This document shows, piece after piece, positions 7,969 to 17,351 of a stretch of DNA of 64,000 bases. The stretch lies in NCBI RefSeq assembly GCF_003149145.1, contig NZ_QGDQ01000027.1, positions 1 to 64,000 on the forward strand, written 5' to 3'. Numbering within the stretch: position 1 is the first letter of the stretch; each line of letters starts with the position of its first letter. This DNA is from Quadrisphaera granulorum. Lineage in GTDB: Bacteria > Actinomycetota > Actinomycetes > Actinomycetales > Quadrisphaeraceae. The notes under the pieces were generated by a model, which made no database searches, was not told the DNA's origin, and saw nothing but the letters and a program-made list of their open reading frames with translations. A program made the position numbers and the translations under genes.

Positions 7969-8727
7969 CTACGCGAGCAGCGAGGCGGCGGCGGGGTCGA
8001 GCACCACCGTCGCGCGAGGGTGCAGCTGGAGCAGCGACGCCGGGCAGGCGACGTCGACGGGTCCCTCGAGCGCCGCAGCCAGCGCCTGCGCCTTCGCGGC
8101 GCCGCTCGCGACGAGGACGAGCTCGCGGGCAGCCGCGATGGTGGCCAGGCCCTGGGTGAGGGCGGCTACGGGCACCGCCGAGACGTCGCCACCGAAGTAG
8201 CGGGCGTTGTCCTCGCGGGTGCGCGGCGCCAGCTCCACGAGACGGGTGCGGCTGTCGAAGGGTGAGCCCGGCTCGTTGAAGGCCAGGTGCCCGTTGCCGC
8301 CGATGCCGAGCACCTGCACGTCCACCCCGCCAGCTGCGGCGATCGCCTCCTCGTAGGCGAGGGCCGCAGCCGCGTGGTCACCGGTGTGCGGGTCCGGCCC
8401 GAGCACGGCGTGGTCGGCCAGGGGCACATGCACCTGCAGGTCGCGCCGCACCACCTCGCGGTAGGACTCGGCGTGGCCGGCGGGGAGCCCGACGTACTCG
8501 TCGAGGAGGAACCCCTGCAGCAGGCTGGCATCCACCTCACCTGCGCGTACCCGCTCGCCGAGGGCCCGGTACAGGCGGAGCGGGCTGCCACCGGTGGCGA
8601 TACCGAGGACGGCGCGCCCCCGCTCGGCCACCGCGCGCTGCAGGGCGGCCGTGACGGCGTCGGCCGCCAGGTGGGCGGCCTGCTCCTCGGGGACGACGAG
8701 CACCCGCACCGCCGCGGCGCTCCTCAC
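7969..8727 (-). CDS. nagB: Glucosamine-6-phosphate deaminase NagB
   Basis: Converts glucosamine 6-phosphate to fructose 6-phosphate and ammonia, the entry of amino sugars into glycolysis. The 252-residue protein shows GIATGGSPLRLY (42-53), FLLDEYVGLP with Asp76, and GIGGNGHLAFNEPGSP with His147 and Glu152, all family landmarks. The start is GTG 8725-8727, which overlaps the stop of the permease gene (GTGA) and has GGAG seven to eight bases upstream. It is the last gene of an ABC transporter operon, which suggests that the imported sugar contains or yields GlcNAc/GlcN. Confidence 0.92.
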   Translation of the reverse strand: MRSAAAVRVLVVPEEQAAHLAADAVTAALQRAVAERGRAVLGIATGGSPLRLYRALGERVRAGEVDASLLQGFLLDEYVGLPAGHAESYREVVRRDLQVHVPLADHAVLGPDPHTGDHAAAALAYEEAIAAAGGVDVQVLGIGGNGHLAFNEPGSPFDSRTRLVELAPRTREDNARYFGGDVSAVPVAALTQGLATIAAARELVLVASGAAKAQALAAALEGPVDVACPASLLQLHPRATVVLDPAAASLLA

Positions 8728-9563
8728 TTGAGGGCTCCTGCGACACCGTCGGCGACGAACCACCGGGAGAGGAAGAGGAACGCGACCATGATCGGGATGA
8801 CTGCGAGCAGCGCACCCGCCATGACCATCGAGTAGTCGGTGCCGAAGCTGACGTTGAGCTGCGCCAGCGATGTCTGCAGCGTCTGGACGTTGGGGTTGAC
8901 CAGCACGATGAGCGGCCAGACGTAGTCGTTCCAGGCAGCGACGAACGTGAAGATCGCCAGGAAGGCCAGGCCGGGCCTCGTCGTCGGCAGAGCGACGTGC
9001 CACCACTGCCGGAAGAAGCCGCAGCCGTCCATGCGGGCGGCGTCGAGCACCTCGTCGGGCACCGACGTCGACATGTACTGACGCATCCAGAACACCCCGA
9101 ACGCGTTGGCCGCTGCCGGCAGCACGAGCGCCTGCAGCTGCCCGACGAAGCCGAGCTCGCGCATGATGATGAACTGCGGGATCAGCGACAGCTGCGCGGG
9201 CAGCATGAACAGCAGCAGGAGCAGGCCGAACAGCGCGCGTCGCCCCGGGAACTCGAACTTGGAGAACGCGAACGCCGCCAGCGAGTCGAGGGTCAGGACG
9301 GCGCCCGTCGTCACGACGGCTACGAGCGCGGTGTTGCCGAGCGCGCCCCAGAAGTCGATCCGGGCGAAGACGTTCTGCAGGTTCTCGAGCAGGTGAGTCC
9401 CCGGAACGAGCTTCGGCGGTGTGGAGAAGATGTCCCGCGTGGTGTTGGTGGCCATGACCACCGACCAGTAGAAGGGAAACAGGGCGACGACGACGCCGAC
9501 CCACAGCACGAGGTGCGGCACGAGCGAGCGCCAGTGACGGCGGAGGGGGCGCGCAGCACGCAT
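8724..9563 (-). CDS. Sugar ABC transporter permease (MalG type)
   Basis: A 279-residue inner-membrane permease of the CUT1 sugar importer family, with six predicted membrane helices. The EAA-type loop that contacts the ATPase reads DAARMDGCGFFRQWWHVALP (about 172-192). The final residues, VADGVAGALK, match the usual G-A-x-K tail of MalG-like proteins. The ATG abuts the stop of the MalF-type gene by one base, and the stop overlaps nagB by 4 bp. No ATPase gene is in the operon, so a shared MsiK-type ATPase elsewhere probably energises it. Confidence 0.93.
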   Translation of the reverse strand: MRAARPLRRHWRSLVPHLVLWVGVVVALFPFYWSVVMATNTTRDIFSTPPKLVPGTHLLENLQNVFARIDFWGALGNTALVAVVTTGAVLTLDSLAAFAFSKFEFPGRRALFGLLLLLFMLPAQLSLIPQFIIMRELGFVGQLQALVLPAAANAFGVFWMRQYMSTSVPDEVLDAARMDGCGFFRQWWHVALPTTRPGLAFLAIFTFVAAWNDYVWPLIVLVNPNVQTLQTSLAQLNVSFGTDYSMVMAGALLAVIPIMVAFLFLSRWFVADGVAGALK

Positions 9564-10507
9564 CAGGAGTCCTCTCCGGCACGGGCCAGACGGAAGTTGA
9601 TGACCACGAACACGAGCACCACGGCAAAGACACCGAGGGCGATGGCTGCGCCGTAGCCGTAGTCGTTGTTGTTGAAGGCCTGCTGGTAGAAGTACAAGAC
9701 CATCGTCAGCGCGCCCTGCCCCGGACCACCGGAGTTGGGGTTCACTGCCGTGTTGGACCCGAAGAGCACCTGCGGCTCGGTGAAGGTCTGCAGGGTCGTG
9801 ATGGTGGAGATCACCGTGGTGAAGAGGATGACGGGCCGCAGCAGCGGCACGGTGATGGAGAAGAAGGCTCGCACCGGGCCGGCGCCGTCGAGCTGGGCCG
9901 CCTCGTAGACGTCACCGGGGATGGCCTGCATGCCCGCCAGGTAGAGGATCGCGTTGTAGCCGCACCACTGCCAGGTGATGAGCACCGCCACGACCACCTT
10001 CATGGCCCACGGGTCGCTCAGCCACGGGACCCCGGTCAGCCCGACGGCTTCCAGCAGCTGGTTGACGAGGCCGAACTGCTCGCTGAACAGCGCACCGAAG
10101 AACAGCGTGACCGCCACGATCGAGGTGACGTTGGGCAGGAAGAACGCCAGCCGGTAGAACGCCTTGAGGCGCGTGACGTTGTTGATGAGCGCCGCGAGGA
10201 CCAGCGCCATCGCGAGCATGGGGAACGTCCCCAGCACCCAGATGACGAGGGTGTTGAAGAGCGCCCTGCGGAACGTCGCGTCCTGCACGAGGAACTCGAA
10301 CTGGCGCAGGCCGACGAACTCCGAGGCTCCGATGCCGCCCAGCACGCTGTACTTCTGGAAGGACAGCCACACCGAGAAGCACACCGGGATGAGGACGAAG
10401 ACGCCGAAGAGCACGAAGAACGGCGCGATGGCCAGGTACACCGGGCCGAGCCTCTGCCGCGACCCGCCCCGGCGCCCGCCTGGCGGGCAGGGCCTGCCCG
10501 CTCTCAC
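9563..10507 (-). CDS. Sugar ABC transporter permease (MalF type)
   Basis: A 314-residue CUT1 permease. An Arg/Pro/Gly-rich cytoplasmic head (to about residue 24) precedes six membrane helices. The EAA loop reads EAAQLDGAGPVRAFFSITVP. The start is taken as GTG 10505-10507, which forms GTGA with the stop of the binding-protein gene; the frame stays open further upstream, but that region belongs to the binding-protein gene. It pairs with the downstream MalG-type subunit to form the translocation channel. Confidence 0.9.
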   Translation of the reverse strand: MRAGRPCPPGGRRGGSRQRLGPVYLAIAPFFVLFGVFVLIPVCFSVWLSFQKYSVLGGIGASEFVGLRQFEFLVQDATFRRALFNTLVIWVLGTFPMLAMALVLAALINNVTRLKAFYRLAFFLPNVTSIVAVTLFFGALFSEQFGLVNQLLEAVGLTGVPWLSDPWAMKVVVAVLITWQWCGYNAILYLAGMQAIPGDVYEAAQLDGAGPVRAFFSITVPLLRPVILFTTVISTITTLQTFTEPQVLFGSNTAVNPNSGGPGQGALTMVLYFYQQAFNNNDYGYGAAIALGVFAVVLVFVVINFRLARAGEDS

Positions 10508-11781
10508 TTCACGCCGGCGCGGTCGGCGACCTGCTTCGCGGCGGCCACCGCGTCGGTCCAGGCGGCAGCCGGGTCCTTGCCACCTTCGACATTGGAGAGC
10601 TCGGTGTAGTAGGGCGCCGCGATGGCAGCGTTGTTGGGGTCGTCGTAGACGGTCGGCAGCGCCTGTGCGGCCGGTCCGAAGACCTCGATCGTGGCCTGCC
10701 CGCCGTAGAAGTCCTGGCCGGCGGTGAGCGCTGGGAGTGCGTAGGCGGCCGTGGTGGCCGGGAAGACGCTGGCGTCCGTGAAGCTCTTCGCCGCGTTCTC
10801 GGGGGTGAGGAGAGTCTTGATGTAGTCGAAGGCCGCCTGCGGGTTGCGGCACGCGGTCGTCAGTGCGAGGAAAGATCCACCGATGTTGGCGGGGCCGCCC
10901 GGAGTTCCCGTGACCCGCCACTTCCCCGAGGTGTCGGGGGCTCCGCTGGCGATGTCCAGCCCGAACCAGGCCGGGCCGACGTGCCCGACGATGCTGCTCG
11001 CGGCGAGGGCCTGGTTGTAGCCGGTGCTGTCGTAGATGCCGGCGGAGACACCGTCGGTGTGGCTCTGCACGGCGAGGTCCCAGGCCTTCTTGACGGCGGT
11101 GCCGTCACCGGCCCACGCGCCGGCCTTGGTCACGAACGTCTCCGGCTGCTGCGCCAGCGCCGCAGCGAAGACGTCTGTGGTGTTGCGCACCGAGGTGGCG
11201 CCGGTGGCGGCCTTGACGGTCTTGGCGGCCTGGAACCAGCCGTCCCAGGTGGCCACGAGCTGGCCGGCGGCCGTCGGGTCCGTCGGCAGACCGGCCTTGG
11301 CCCAGGCGTCCTCGCGGTAGTAGGTGGCGGTGGGGCCGAGGTCGATCGGCAGGCCGATCTGCTTGCCGTCGGCCGTGGTGGCCGCGGCGTACTTGGCGGC
11401 CGCGAAGGAGGAGGCGATGTCCTTCGCGCCGAGCTCGTTGAGGTCGAGGAAGGCACCGGCCTGGGTGAGGAAGGAGGGCATGTCTTCGCCCTTGATCCCG
11501 GTGATGTCGGGCACGGACTGGCCCGAGGAGAGCGTGGTGGTGAGGCGCTGCTTGAAGTCGCCACCGATGATCGACTTGGTGATCTTCACGCTGCTCGCCA
11601 CGGACGCCGCGACATCGTCGACGACCTTCTCGGAGATGGCGCCCGCCCAGATCCAGAAGGCGAGCTCTTTGCCGTCACCGGACCCACCGGAGCCGCCCGA
11701 GCCGCAGGCGCTGAGCGCCCCGGTACCGGCCAGGCCGAGGAGGCCGGACGTGAGGAGGAAGGACCTGCGGGACACGTTCAC
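10504..11781 (-). CDS. Sugar ABC transporter substrate-binding lipoprotein
   Basis: A 425-residue extracellular solute-binding protein, family 1. The N-terminus carries an RR-containing signal (VSRRSFLLTSGLLG) and the lipobox LSAC, so it should be anchored by lipid at Cys26 and may use the Tat route. A Gly/Ser linker follows. The start GTG 11779-11781 has AGGAG eight bases upstream. It is the first gene of the binding protein-MalF-MalG-nagB operon and is divergent from a DeoR regulator, its probable repressor. The substrate is probably a glycan-derived amino-sugar oligosaccharide (inference from nagB and the adjacent GH38/GH29 genes). Confidence 0.9.
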   Translation of the reverse strand: MNVSRRSFLLTSGLLGLAGTGALSACGSGGSGGSGDGKELAFWIWAGAISEKVVDDVAASVASSVKITKSIIGGDFKQRLTTTLSSGQSVPDITGIKGEDMPSFLTQAGAFLDLNELGAKDIASSFAAAKYAAATTADGKQIGLPIDLGPTATYYREDAWAKAGLPTDPTAAGQLVATWDGWFQAAKTVKAATGATSVRNTTDVFAAALAQQPETFVTKAGAWAGDGTAVKKAWDLAVQSHTDGVSAGIYDSTGYNQALAASSIVGHVGPAWFGLDIASGAPDTSGKWRVTGTPGGPANIGGSFLALTTACRNPQAAFDYIKTLLTPENAAKSFTDASVFPATTAAYALPALTAGQDFYGGQATIEVFGPAAQALPTVYDDPNNAAIAAPYYTELSNVEGGKDPAAAWTDAVAAAKQVADRAGVK

Positions 11782-11824
11782 GGGACGCTCCTGGGGTGAG
11801 CCGGCGCTGGCTGATCGCCGCGTC

Positions 11825-11887
11825 GTTCTGTGAAGGATTCTGAACGAGTTTGGCGATCCGTGGGGGGAAGTTAGCCTTCACCTGAAG
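11825..11887. promoter_or_regulatory. Candidate DeoR operator region between divergent transporter and regulator genes
   Basis: The 131-bp divergent intergenic region holds two dyads. GTTC (11825-11828) and GAAC (11842-11845) frame an interrupted palindrome, and CTTCA-CC-TGAAG (11876-11887) is a 12-bp palindrome 26 bp before the regulator's start codon. Such paired dyads are typical of autoregulated DeoR-type control. Binding is inference only. Confidence 0.4.
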
Positions 11888-11912
11888 AAGTTCGCAAGGT
11901 AGTGTCCAGAAC

Positions 11913-12710
11913 ATGCTCGCCGAGCGCCGCCAGCAGCTGATCCTCAGCATCGTCCGTTCCGACGGGCCGGTGTCGATCACCACGCTCGTCAACAGGCTCG
12001 GCCAGAGCGCCGCGACCATCCGTCGCGACCTCATCGCCCTTGACGAAGAGGGCCTGCTCAAACGCGTCTACGGCGGCGCCGCTCCGCTGCCGGACGAGCG
12101 CGACGAGCCGTTCGCCCAGGTCGCCGATGTGCACGTGCCCGAGAAGCGAGCCGTGGCCGCCGCGTGCGCCGAGCTTGTCCGAGACGGTCAGACGGTGCTG
12201 CTCGACATCGGCACCACGGCGCACCAGGTGGCGTCTCTCTTGCACGGCCGGCAGATCACGGTCGTCACGACGAACATGGCCGTCTTTGACGAACTTCGCG
12301 ACGACGACGCCGTCGAGCTCGTCGTCCTCGGCGGGGTCCACCGGCGCCAGTACCGCTCACTCGTGGGATTCCTTGCTGAGGACGCTCTGCGCCAAGTCCG
12401 TGCAGATGTGCTGGTGCTCGGCACCAGCGGCATCGCCCCCGACGGCTCCGTGATGGACACGACCATCGTCGAGGTGCCCATCAAGCGGGCCATGATCGCC
12501 GCTTCGGAGCGGGTCATCCTCGCGGCCGACGCCTCGAAGTTTCCCGGCTCCGGTGTCGCGAGGGTGTGCGAAGCGAGCGCCCTCGACGTCGTCGTCACGG
12601 GAGCCGACGCCGACCCCACCAGCTGCGCCGCCCTCGAAGCGGCCGGCGTCGACGTCCGGCGGGTGCCGGTGCCCGCTCCGTCGACGCCCAGCCGCCTCAC
12701 CGCCGTCTGA
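11913..12710 (+). CDS. DeoR/GlpR-family transcriptional regulator
   Basis: A 265-residue sugar-responsive regulator. The N-terminal winged helix-turn-helix (MLAERRQQLILSIV ... SAATIRRDLIALDEEGLLKRVYGGA) is classic DeoR, including the RRDL recognition helix and the VYGGA wing. The C-terminal sensor domain carries LLDIGTTAHQVA, TTNMAVFDEL, VLGGVHRRQYRS and ADASKF, which bind phosphosugars in this family. It is divergent from the ABC/nagB operon and lies 26 bp upstream of the alpha-mannosidase gene on the same strand, so it probably controls both sides. Confidence 0.94.
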   Translation: MLAERRQQLILSIVRSDGPVSITTLVNRLGQSAATIRRDLIALDEEGLLKRVYGGAAPLPDERDEPFAQVADVHVPEKRAVAAACAELVRDGQTVLLDIGTTAHQVASLLHGRQITVVTTNMAVFDELRDDDAVELVVLGGVHRRQYRSLVGFLAEDALRQVRADVLVLGTSGIAPDGSVMDTTIVEVPIKRAMIAASERVILAADASKFPGSGVARVCEASALDVVVTGADADPTSCAALEAAGVDVRRVPVPAPSTPSRLTAV

Positions 12711-12736
12711 CCTGTTCCGAAGACCTGAGGAGTCCC

Positions 12737-15700
12737 GTGCACGACGACACCCGCCACGTCGCGAAGCGCGTCGAGCGCATCCTGCTCGAGCGCATCGTCC
12801 CGGCGGTCTACCGCGAGACCACCCCGCTGCAGCTGGAGGTCTGGCACGTCCCCGGCGAGCCCGTCCCGGTCTCCGACGCGCTGACCGCCACCTACGAGCC
12901 GTTCGCTGCGGGGACCCGCTGGGGACGTCCGTGGTCGACCAGCTGGTTCAGGCTGCGTGGGACCGTGCCGGAGGCGTGGGCCGGGCAGCGCGTCGAGGCG
13001 GTCATCGACCTCGGCTTCGTGGGCGACTGGCCGGGCAACCAGGCCGAGGGCCTCGTCCACACCGCCGACGGTGTGCCGGTCAAGGGCGTGGCCCCGCGCA
13101 ACCAGTACGTGCCGATCGCGCGTCCCGCCGCCGGCGGGGAGCGCGTCGACCTGCTGCTCGAGGCCGCCGCGAACCCCGACATCCTCGCGAAGGGCATGGT
13201 CCCGACGCCGCTGGGCCACCCCGACACGGCGGGAACGGACCCGATCTACAGGTTCGAACGGGCCGACCTCGCCGTCCTGGACGAGGAGGTCTACGCCCTC
13301 CAGCTCGATGTCGAGGTGGCGCGCGAGCTGGCCGAGGAGCTGAGCGTGGGAGACCCGCGCCGCGCGGAGCTGCTCTTCGCCCTCGAGCGCTGCGTCGACG
13401 CGCTCGACCTCGCCGACGTGTCCGGCACCGCCGCCGCCGCGCGCGCAGCGCTCGCCCCGGCGCTGGCCAAGCCCGCCACCGCCAGCGCCCACGTGGTCTC
13501 CGCCGCTGGTCACGCCCACATCGACTCCGCGTGGCTGTGGCCGCTGCGCGAGACGATGCGCAAGAACAGCCGCACCTTCTCCAACGTCGCGGCGCTCGCG
13601 CAGGAGTACCCCGACCTCGTCTTCGCGTGCTCCTCCGCGCAGCAGTACGCGTGGACGCAGGAGCGCTACCCCGTCGTCTTCGAGCGGATCAAGGAGGCGA
13701 TCAAGGCTGGCACCTGGGCGCCCGTGGGCGGCCAGTGGGTCGAGGCGGACGGCAACCTGCCCGGCGGCGAGGCCCTCGCCCGGCAGATCGTCGTCGGGAC
13801 GAAGTACTTCCGCGAGCAGCTCGGCGTGGAGCCCCACGGCGTGTGGCTGCCCGACTCCTTCGGCTACACCGCCGCCTACCCGCAGCTGGCGCGCCTGGCC
13901 GGGTTCGACTGGTTCCTCACCCAGAAGATCTCCTGGAACGAGACCAACAAGTTCCCCCACCACTCCTTCTGGTGGGAGGGCATCGACGGGTCGCGGATCT
14001 TCACGCACTTCCCGCCCGCCGACACCTACAACGGCAACTTCGACGGCGCCGAGCTGGCGCACGTGGTGCGGAACTTCCAGGACAAGGGCCGCGCGACGAC
14101 GTCGCTGTACCCGTTCGGCCACGGCGACGGCGGCGGCGGCCCCACCCGCGAGATGGTGGAGAAGGCGCGGCGCACCGCCGACCTCGAGGGCAGCCCCCGC
14201 GTGGTCATCGAGCACCCCGACGCGTTCTTCGCCCGCGCGCGGGCCGAGTACGCCGACGCGCCCGTCTGGTCCGGTGAGCTGTACCTCGAGCTGCACCGCG
14301 GCACGTACACGTCGCAGGCGAAGACCAAGCGCGGCAACCGCCGCAGCGAGCACCTGCTGCGCGAGGCCGAGCTGTGGGCCACCGCCGCTGTCCTCGGCTC
14401 GGGCGCCGCCTACCCGGAGATCGAGCTGGACGCCCTGTGGAAGACGGTGCTGCTGCACCAGTTCCACGACATCCTCCCCGGCTCCTCCATCGCCTGGGTG
14501 CACCGCCAGGCCGAGGAGACCTACGCCCGCGTGGCCGCCGAGCTGGGCGCGCTCGTGGAGGGCGCCGCTGCTTCGCTGGCGTCACCGTCCTCGGGCAGCG
14601 GTGCCTCGGCGGTGTCGCTGCTCAACACCTCGCCGCTGCCGTTCCGCGGTGTCGCTCTGCTCCCGTCCGGGACCACAGAGCTCGACGACGACGAGCGCGG
14701 CCAGCGCCTGGCCGACGGGCGCACCGCTGTGCTGGCGGCGGTCGACGCGCAGGCGGCCTCACCGCTGGGCGCGGGTGACGTCGCCGTCCTCGGGGTGAGC
14801 GTCGAGCAGGGCGACGGCGGCCTCGTGCTCGACAACGGGGTGCTACGCGTCGTCGTCGACACCGACGGGCTGCTGCCGTCCGTGCGCGACGTCACGACCG
14901 GCCGCGAGCTCGTGGCGTCGGGGCACCGGGCGAACCTCCTGCAGCTGCACACCGACTTCCCCAAGTACTGGGACGCCTGGGACGTCGACGCCCACTACCG
15001 CCGCCAGGTCACCGACCTGGTGGCAGCGGAGTCCGTCGAGGTGGTCGACTCCGGCCCGCTCGTGGCGTCGGTCAGGGTGGTCCGCACCTTCGGGGCGAGC
15101 CGCCTGGAGCAGCTGCTCGTGCTGCGCGCCGGCTCGGACCGCCTCGAGGTCGAGACCGACGTCGACTGGCACGAGCGCGAGAAGATGCTCAAGGCCGCCT
15201 TCCCGCTGGACGTGCACGCCGAGCGCTTCTCCTCCGAGATCCAGTTCGGGCACGTCGTGCGGCCCACGCACACCAACACCAGCTGGGACGCCGCCCGCTT
15301 CGAGGTGGCCGCGCACCGCTGGGTGCACGTGGGCGAGCCGGGCTTCGGCGTCGTCGTCGCCAACGACTCCACCTACGGCCACGACGTCACCCGCTCCGCG
15401 GTGGGCGGCGGCGCCGGGGAGCCGGCGAGCACGTGCACCACCGTGCGCCTGTCGCTGCTGCGCGCGCCCCGCGTGCCCGACCCCGAGGCCGACCAGGGCA
15501 GCCACCGCTTCACCTACGCGGTGGCGCCCGCCGCCACGCCGCGCGAGGCGCTGCGCCACGGGTACGAGCTGAACCTGCCGCTGCGTGCCGTGGCCGGGTC
15601 GGTGTCCGTGCCGTCCGTGGCGACGACGACGAGCGGCGACGCGCTGGTCGAGTCCGTGCGCCTGGCCGACGACGGCTCCGGTGACGTGCTGCTGCGCGTC

Positions 15701-15895
15701 TACGAGCCGACCGGCGCCCGGGGGGCGAGCACGCTCCACCTGGGGTTTGCTGCGGCGTCCGCGCACGTCGCGGACCTGCACGGCACCGCGCTGCAGGGGG
15801 CCACGGCGGAGGAACTCGAGATCTCCGAAGCCGGTGACGTGCAGCTGCTGCTGCGCCCGTTCCAGGTGCTCACCCTCCGGGTCTCGCGCGCCTGA
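12737..15895 (+). CDS. Alpha-mannosidase, glycoside hydrolase family 38
   Basis: A 1052-residue GH38 enzyme that hydrolyses alpha-linked mannose from glycans. The catalytic domain shows HAHIDSAWLWP with His261 and Asp263 as zinc ligands, GGQWVEADGNLPGGE, and the nucleophile Asp373 in GVWLPDSFGY. The FGHGDGGGGPTREM and HQFHDILPGSSI motifs also match bacterial/Ams1-type members. The middle helical and C-terminal beta domains follow to the end. There is no signal peptide, so it acts in the cytoplasm on imported oligosaccharides. GTG 12737 has AGGAG four bases upstream; the longer open frame to 12566 overlaps the regulator and is not used. Confidence 0.95.
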   Translation: MHDDTRHVAKRVERILLERIVPAVYRETTPLQLEVWHVPGEPVPVSDALTATYEPFAAGTRWGRPWSTSWFRLRGTVPEAWAGQRVEAVIDLGFVGDWPGNQAEGLVHTADGVPVKGVAPRNQYVPIARPAAGGERVDLLLEAAANPDILAKGMVPTPLGHPDTAGTDPIYRFERADLAVLDEEVYALQLDVEVARELAEELSVGDPRRAELLFALERCVDALDLADVSGTAAAARAALAPALAKPATASAHVVSAAGHAHIDSAWLWPLRETMRKNSRTFSNVAALAQEYPDLVFACSSAQQYAWTQERYPVVFERIKEAIKAGTWAPVGGQWVEADGNLPGGEALARQIVVGTKYFREQLGVEPHGVWLPDSFGYTAAYPQLARLAGFDWFLTQKISWNETNKFPHHSFWWEGIDGSRIFTHFPPADTYNGNFDGAELAHVVRNFQDKGRATTSLYPFGHGDGGGGPTREMVEKARRTADLEGSPRVVIEHPDAFFARARAEYADAPVWSGELYLELHRGTYTSQAKTKRGNRRSEHLLREAELWATAAVLGSGAAYPEIELDALWKTVLLHQFHDILPGSSIAWVHRQAEETYARVAAELGALVEGAAASLASPSSGSGASAVSLLNTSPLPFRGVALLPSGTTELDDDERGQRLADGRTAVLAAVDAQAASPLGAGDVAVLGVSVEQGDGGLVLDNGVLRVVVDTDGLLPSVRDVTTGRELVASGHRANLLQLHTDFPKYWDAWDVDAHYRRQVTDLVAAESVEVVDSGPLVASVRVVRTFGASRLEQLLVLRAGSDRLEVETDVDWHEREKMLKAAFPLDVHAERFSSEIQFGHVVRPTHTNTSWDAARFEVAAHRWVHVGEPGFGVVVANDSTYGHDVTRSAVGGGAGEPASTCTTVRLSLLRAPRVPDPEADQGSHRFTYAVAPAATPREALRHGYELNLPLRAVAGSVSVPSVATTTSGDALVESVRLADDGSGDVLLRVYEPTGARGASTLHLGFAAASAHVADLHGTALQGATAEELEISEAGDVQLLLRPFQVLTLRVSRA

Positions 15896-15910
15896 CTCCC
15901 GCTCCCCGTC

Positions 15911-15951
15911 CGTGATCATGGGCCTCCGCCACCCCCGCGGTGGCGGAGGCC
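15911..15951. terminator. Hairpin with dispersed GTGATCATGGGC repeat between GH38 and GH29 genes
   Basis: A perfect 13-bp inverted repeat (15921-15933 with 15939-15951, 5-nt loop) follows the alpha-mannosidase stop. It is preceded by CGTGATCATG, and the whole unit 15911-15933 matches one arm of the larger hairpin at 49238-49293 with a single base difference. It could act as a terminator or as an attenuator ahead of the fucosidase gene; no T-run follows. Confidence 0.65.
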
Positions 15952-15970
15952 CTTCCCGTGGAGGCACCTC

Positions 15971-17347
15971 GTGGCCATGTTCGACCCCACCGCCCAGCGT
16001 CCTGCCGCGTACCGGCGGTTCGTCCGCCCGGTGCCGAAGTGGTTCACCGACGCCAAGCTCGGGATCTTCGTCCACTGGGGCGCCTACTCCGTGCCGGCGT
16101 GGGCGGTGCCGCTCGGCGAGCACGGCGGCAGCCACGACGACTGGTTCCTGGGGAACCCCTACGCCGAGTGGTACGCCAACACCATCCGCATCCCGGGCTC
16201 CCCCGCGGCGCAGCACCACCGCGAGGTCTACGGCGACGCGCCCTACGACGACTTCCTCGACGCCTGGCACGCGGAGGCCTTCGACGCCGACGCGCTCGTG
16301 GCCCTGTTCGCGCGCGTCGGCGCCCGCTACGTGGTGCCCACCACCAAGCACCACGACGGCATCACCCTCTGGGACGCGCCCGGCACGGGCACGCGCAACA
16401 CCGTGGCCCGTGGCCCGCGCCGCGACCTGGTGCGCGAGTTCGAGCGGGCGACGCGGGCGGCCGGGCTGCGGTTCGGCGTGTACTACTCCGGCGGCCTCGA
16501 CTGGCACGCCGCCGACACCGGGCCCATCTGGGACGCCGACGACGACTCCGGCGCCCGTCCGCTGGACGCCGCGTACGCCGCCTACGCCTCCGCCCAGGTG
16601 CGCGACCTCATCGAGCGCTACGCCCCCGATGTGCTCTGGGGTGACATCGACTGGCCCGACGCCGGCAAGCCCGAGGGCCCGCTGTCCTTCACGCACCTGC
16701 TCGACGCCTTCTACGCGAGGTGCCCCGAGGGGGTCGTCAACGACCGGTGGGGCCTGACCCACTGGGACTTCCGCACCAGCGAGTACCAGGCCGGGACCGC
16801 CCTCGAGGGCGACCAGGCGTGGGAGAACTGCCGCGGGATCGGGCTGTCGTTCGGGTACAACCGGAACGAGGGCCCGGAGCACCACCTCGACGGGCCGGCA
16901 GCGGTCCGCCACCTCGTGGACGTCGTCTCGCGCGGCGGCAACCTGCTGCTCAACGTCGGTCCGGACGCCGCGGGGCGGATCCCGGAGCTGCAGCTGCGGT
17001 GCCTGGAGGGGCTGGCGGCGTGGATGGCGGTGAACAGCCCCGCCGTGCACGACACGCGGCCGTTGCCGGCTGACGTCGCGGCCGGTTCCGACGGGGACGA
17101 CGACGGGCGCTGGGTCCGGTGGACGGCGAGCCGCGACGGCGCGCACGCGTTCGCCGTCGTCGACGGTCCGGCGGGGCAGGTGGCGCTCGCAGCGCGGGCC
17201 GATGCGCTGCAGATCGACGCTGCCCGTGTGCTGGGCGGTGGGCCCGTGGCGGCACAGGCCGTGGACGGCGGCGTCGTCGTCGACCTCCCCGTGGTGGCGG
17301 AGGCGGCGGGGCCCCTCGTCGTGGAGCTCCCCCGCCGCCACCCCTGA
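15971..17347 (+). CDS. Alpha-L-fucosidase, glycoside hydrolase family 29
   Basis: A 458-residue GH29 enzyme that removes alpha-linked fucose. Landmarks are WFTDAKLGIFVHWGAYSVPAW (24-44), TTKHHDGITLWD (124-135), GVYYSGGLDWH, and VLWGDIDWPD with Asp225 in the nucleophile position. The NLLLNVGPDAAG segment is also typical. There is no signal peptide, so it acts inside the cell. GTG 15971 follows a GGAGG; an ATG two codons later is an alternative. It lies 75 bp after the alpha-mannosidase gene, in line with stepwise trimming of N-glycan-type oligosaccharides. It converges with the GH4 gene with only 4 bp between stops. Confidence 0.93.
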   Translation: MAMFDPTAQRPAAYRRFVRPVPKWFTDAKLGIFVHWGAYSVPAWAVPLGEHGGSHDDWFLGNPYAEWYANTIRIPGSPAAQHHREVYGDAPYDDFLDAWHAEAFDADALVALFARVGARYVVPTTKHHDGITLWDAPGTGTRNTVARGPRRDLVREFERATRAAGLRFGVYYSGGLDWHAADTGPIWDADDDSGARPLDAAYAAYASAQVRDLIERYAPDVLWGDIDWPDAGKPEGPLSFTHLLDAFYARCPEGVVNDRWGLTHWDFRTSEYQAGTALEGDQAWENCRGIGLSFGYNRNEGPEHHLDGPAAVRHLVDVVSRGGNLLLNVGPDAAGRIPELQLRCLEGLAAWMAVNSPAVHDTRPLPADVAAGSDGDDDGRWVRWTASRDGAHAFAVVDGPAGQVALAARADALQIDAARVLGGGPVAAQAVDGGVVVDLPVVAEAAGPLVVELPRRHP

Positions 17348-17351
17348 CGCC

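Noticed and set aside
12188-17341. Long minus-strand frames opposite the GH38 and GH29 genes
   Set aside because: These are shadow ORFs. The plus strand has full-length enzymes with catalytic motifs across the same bases.
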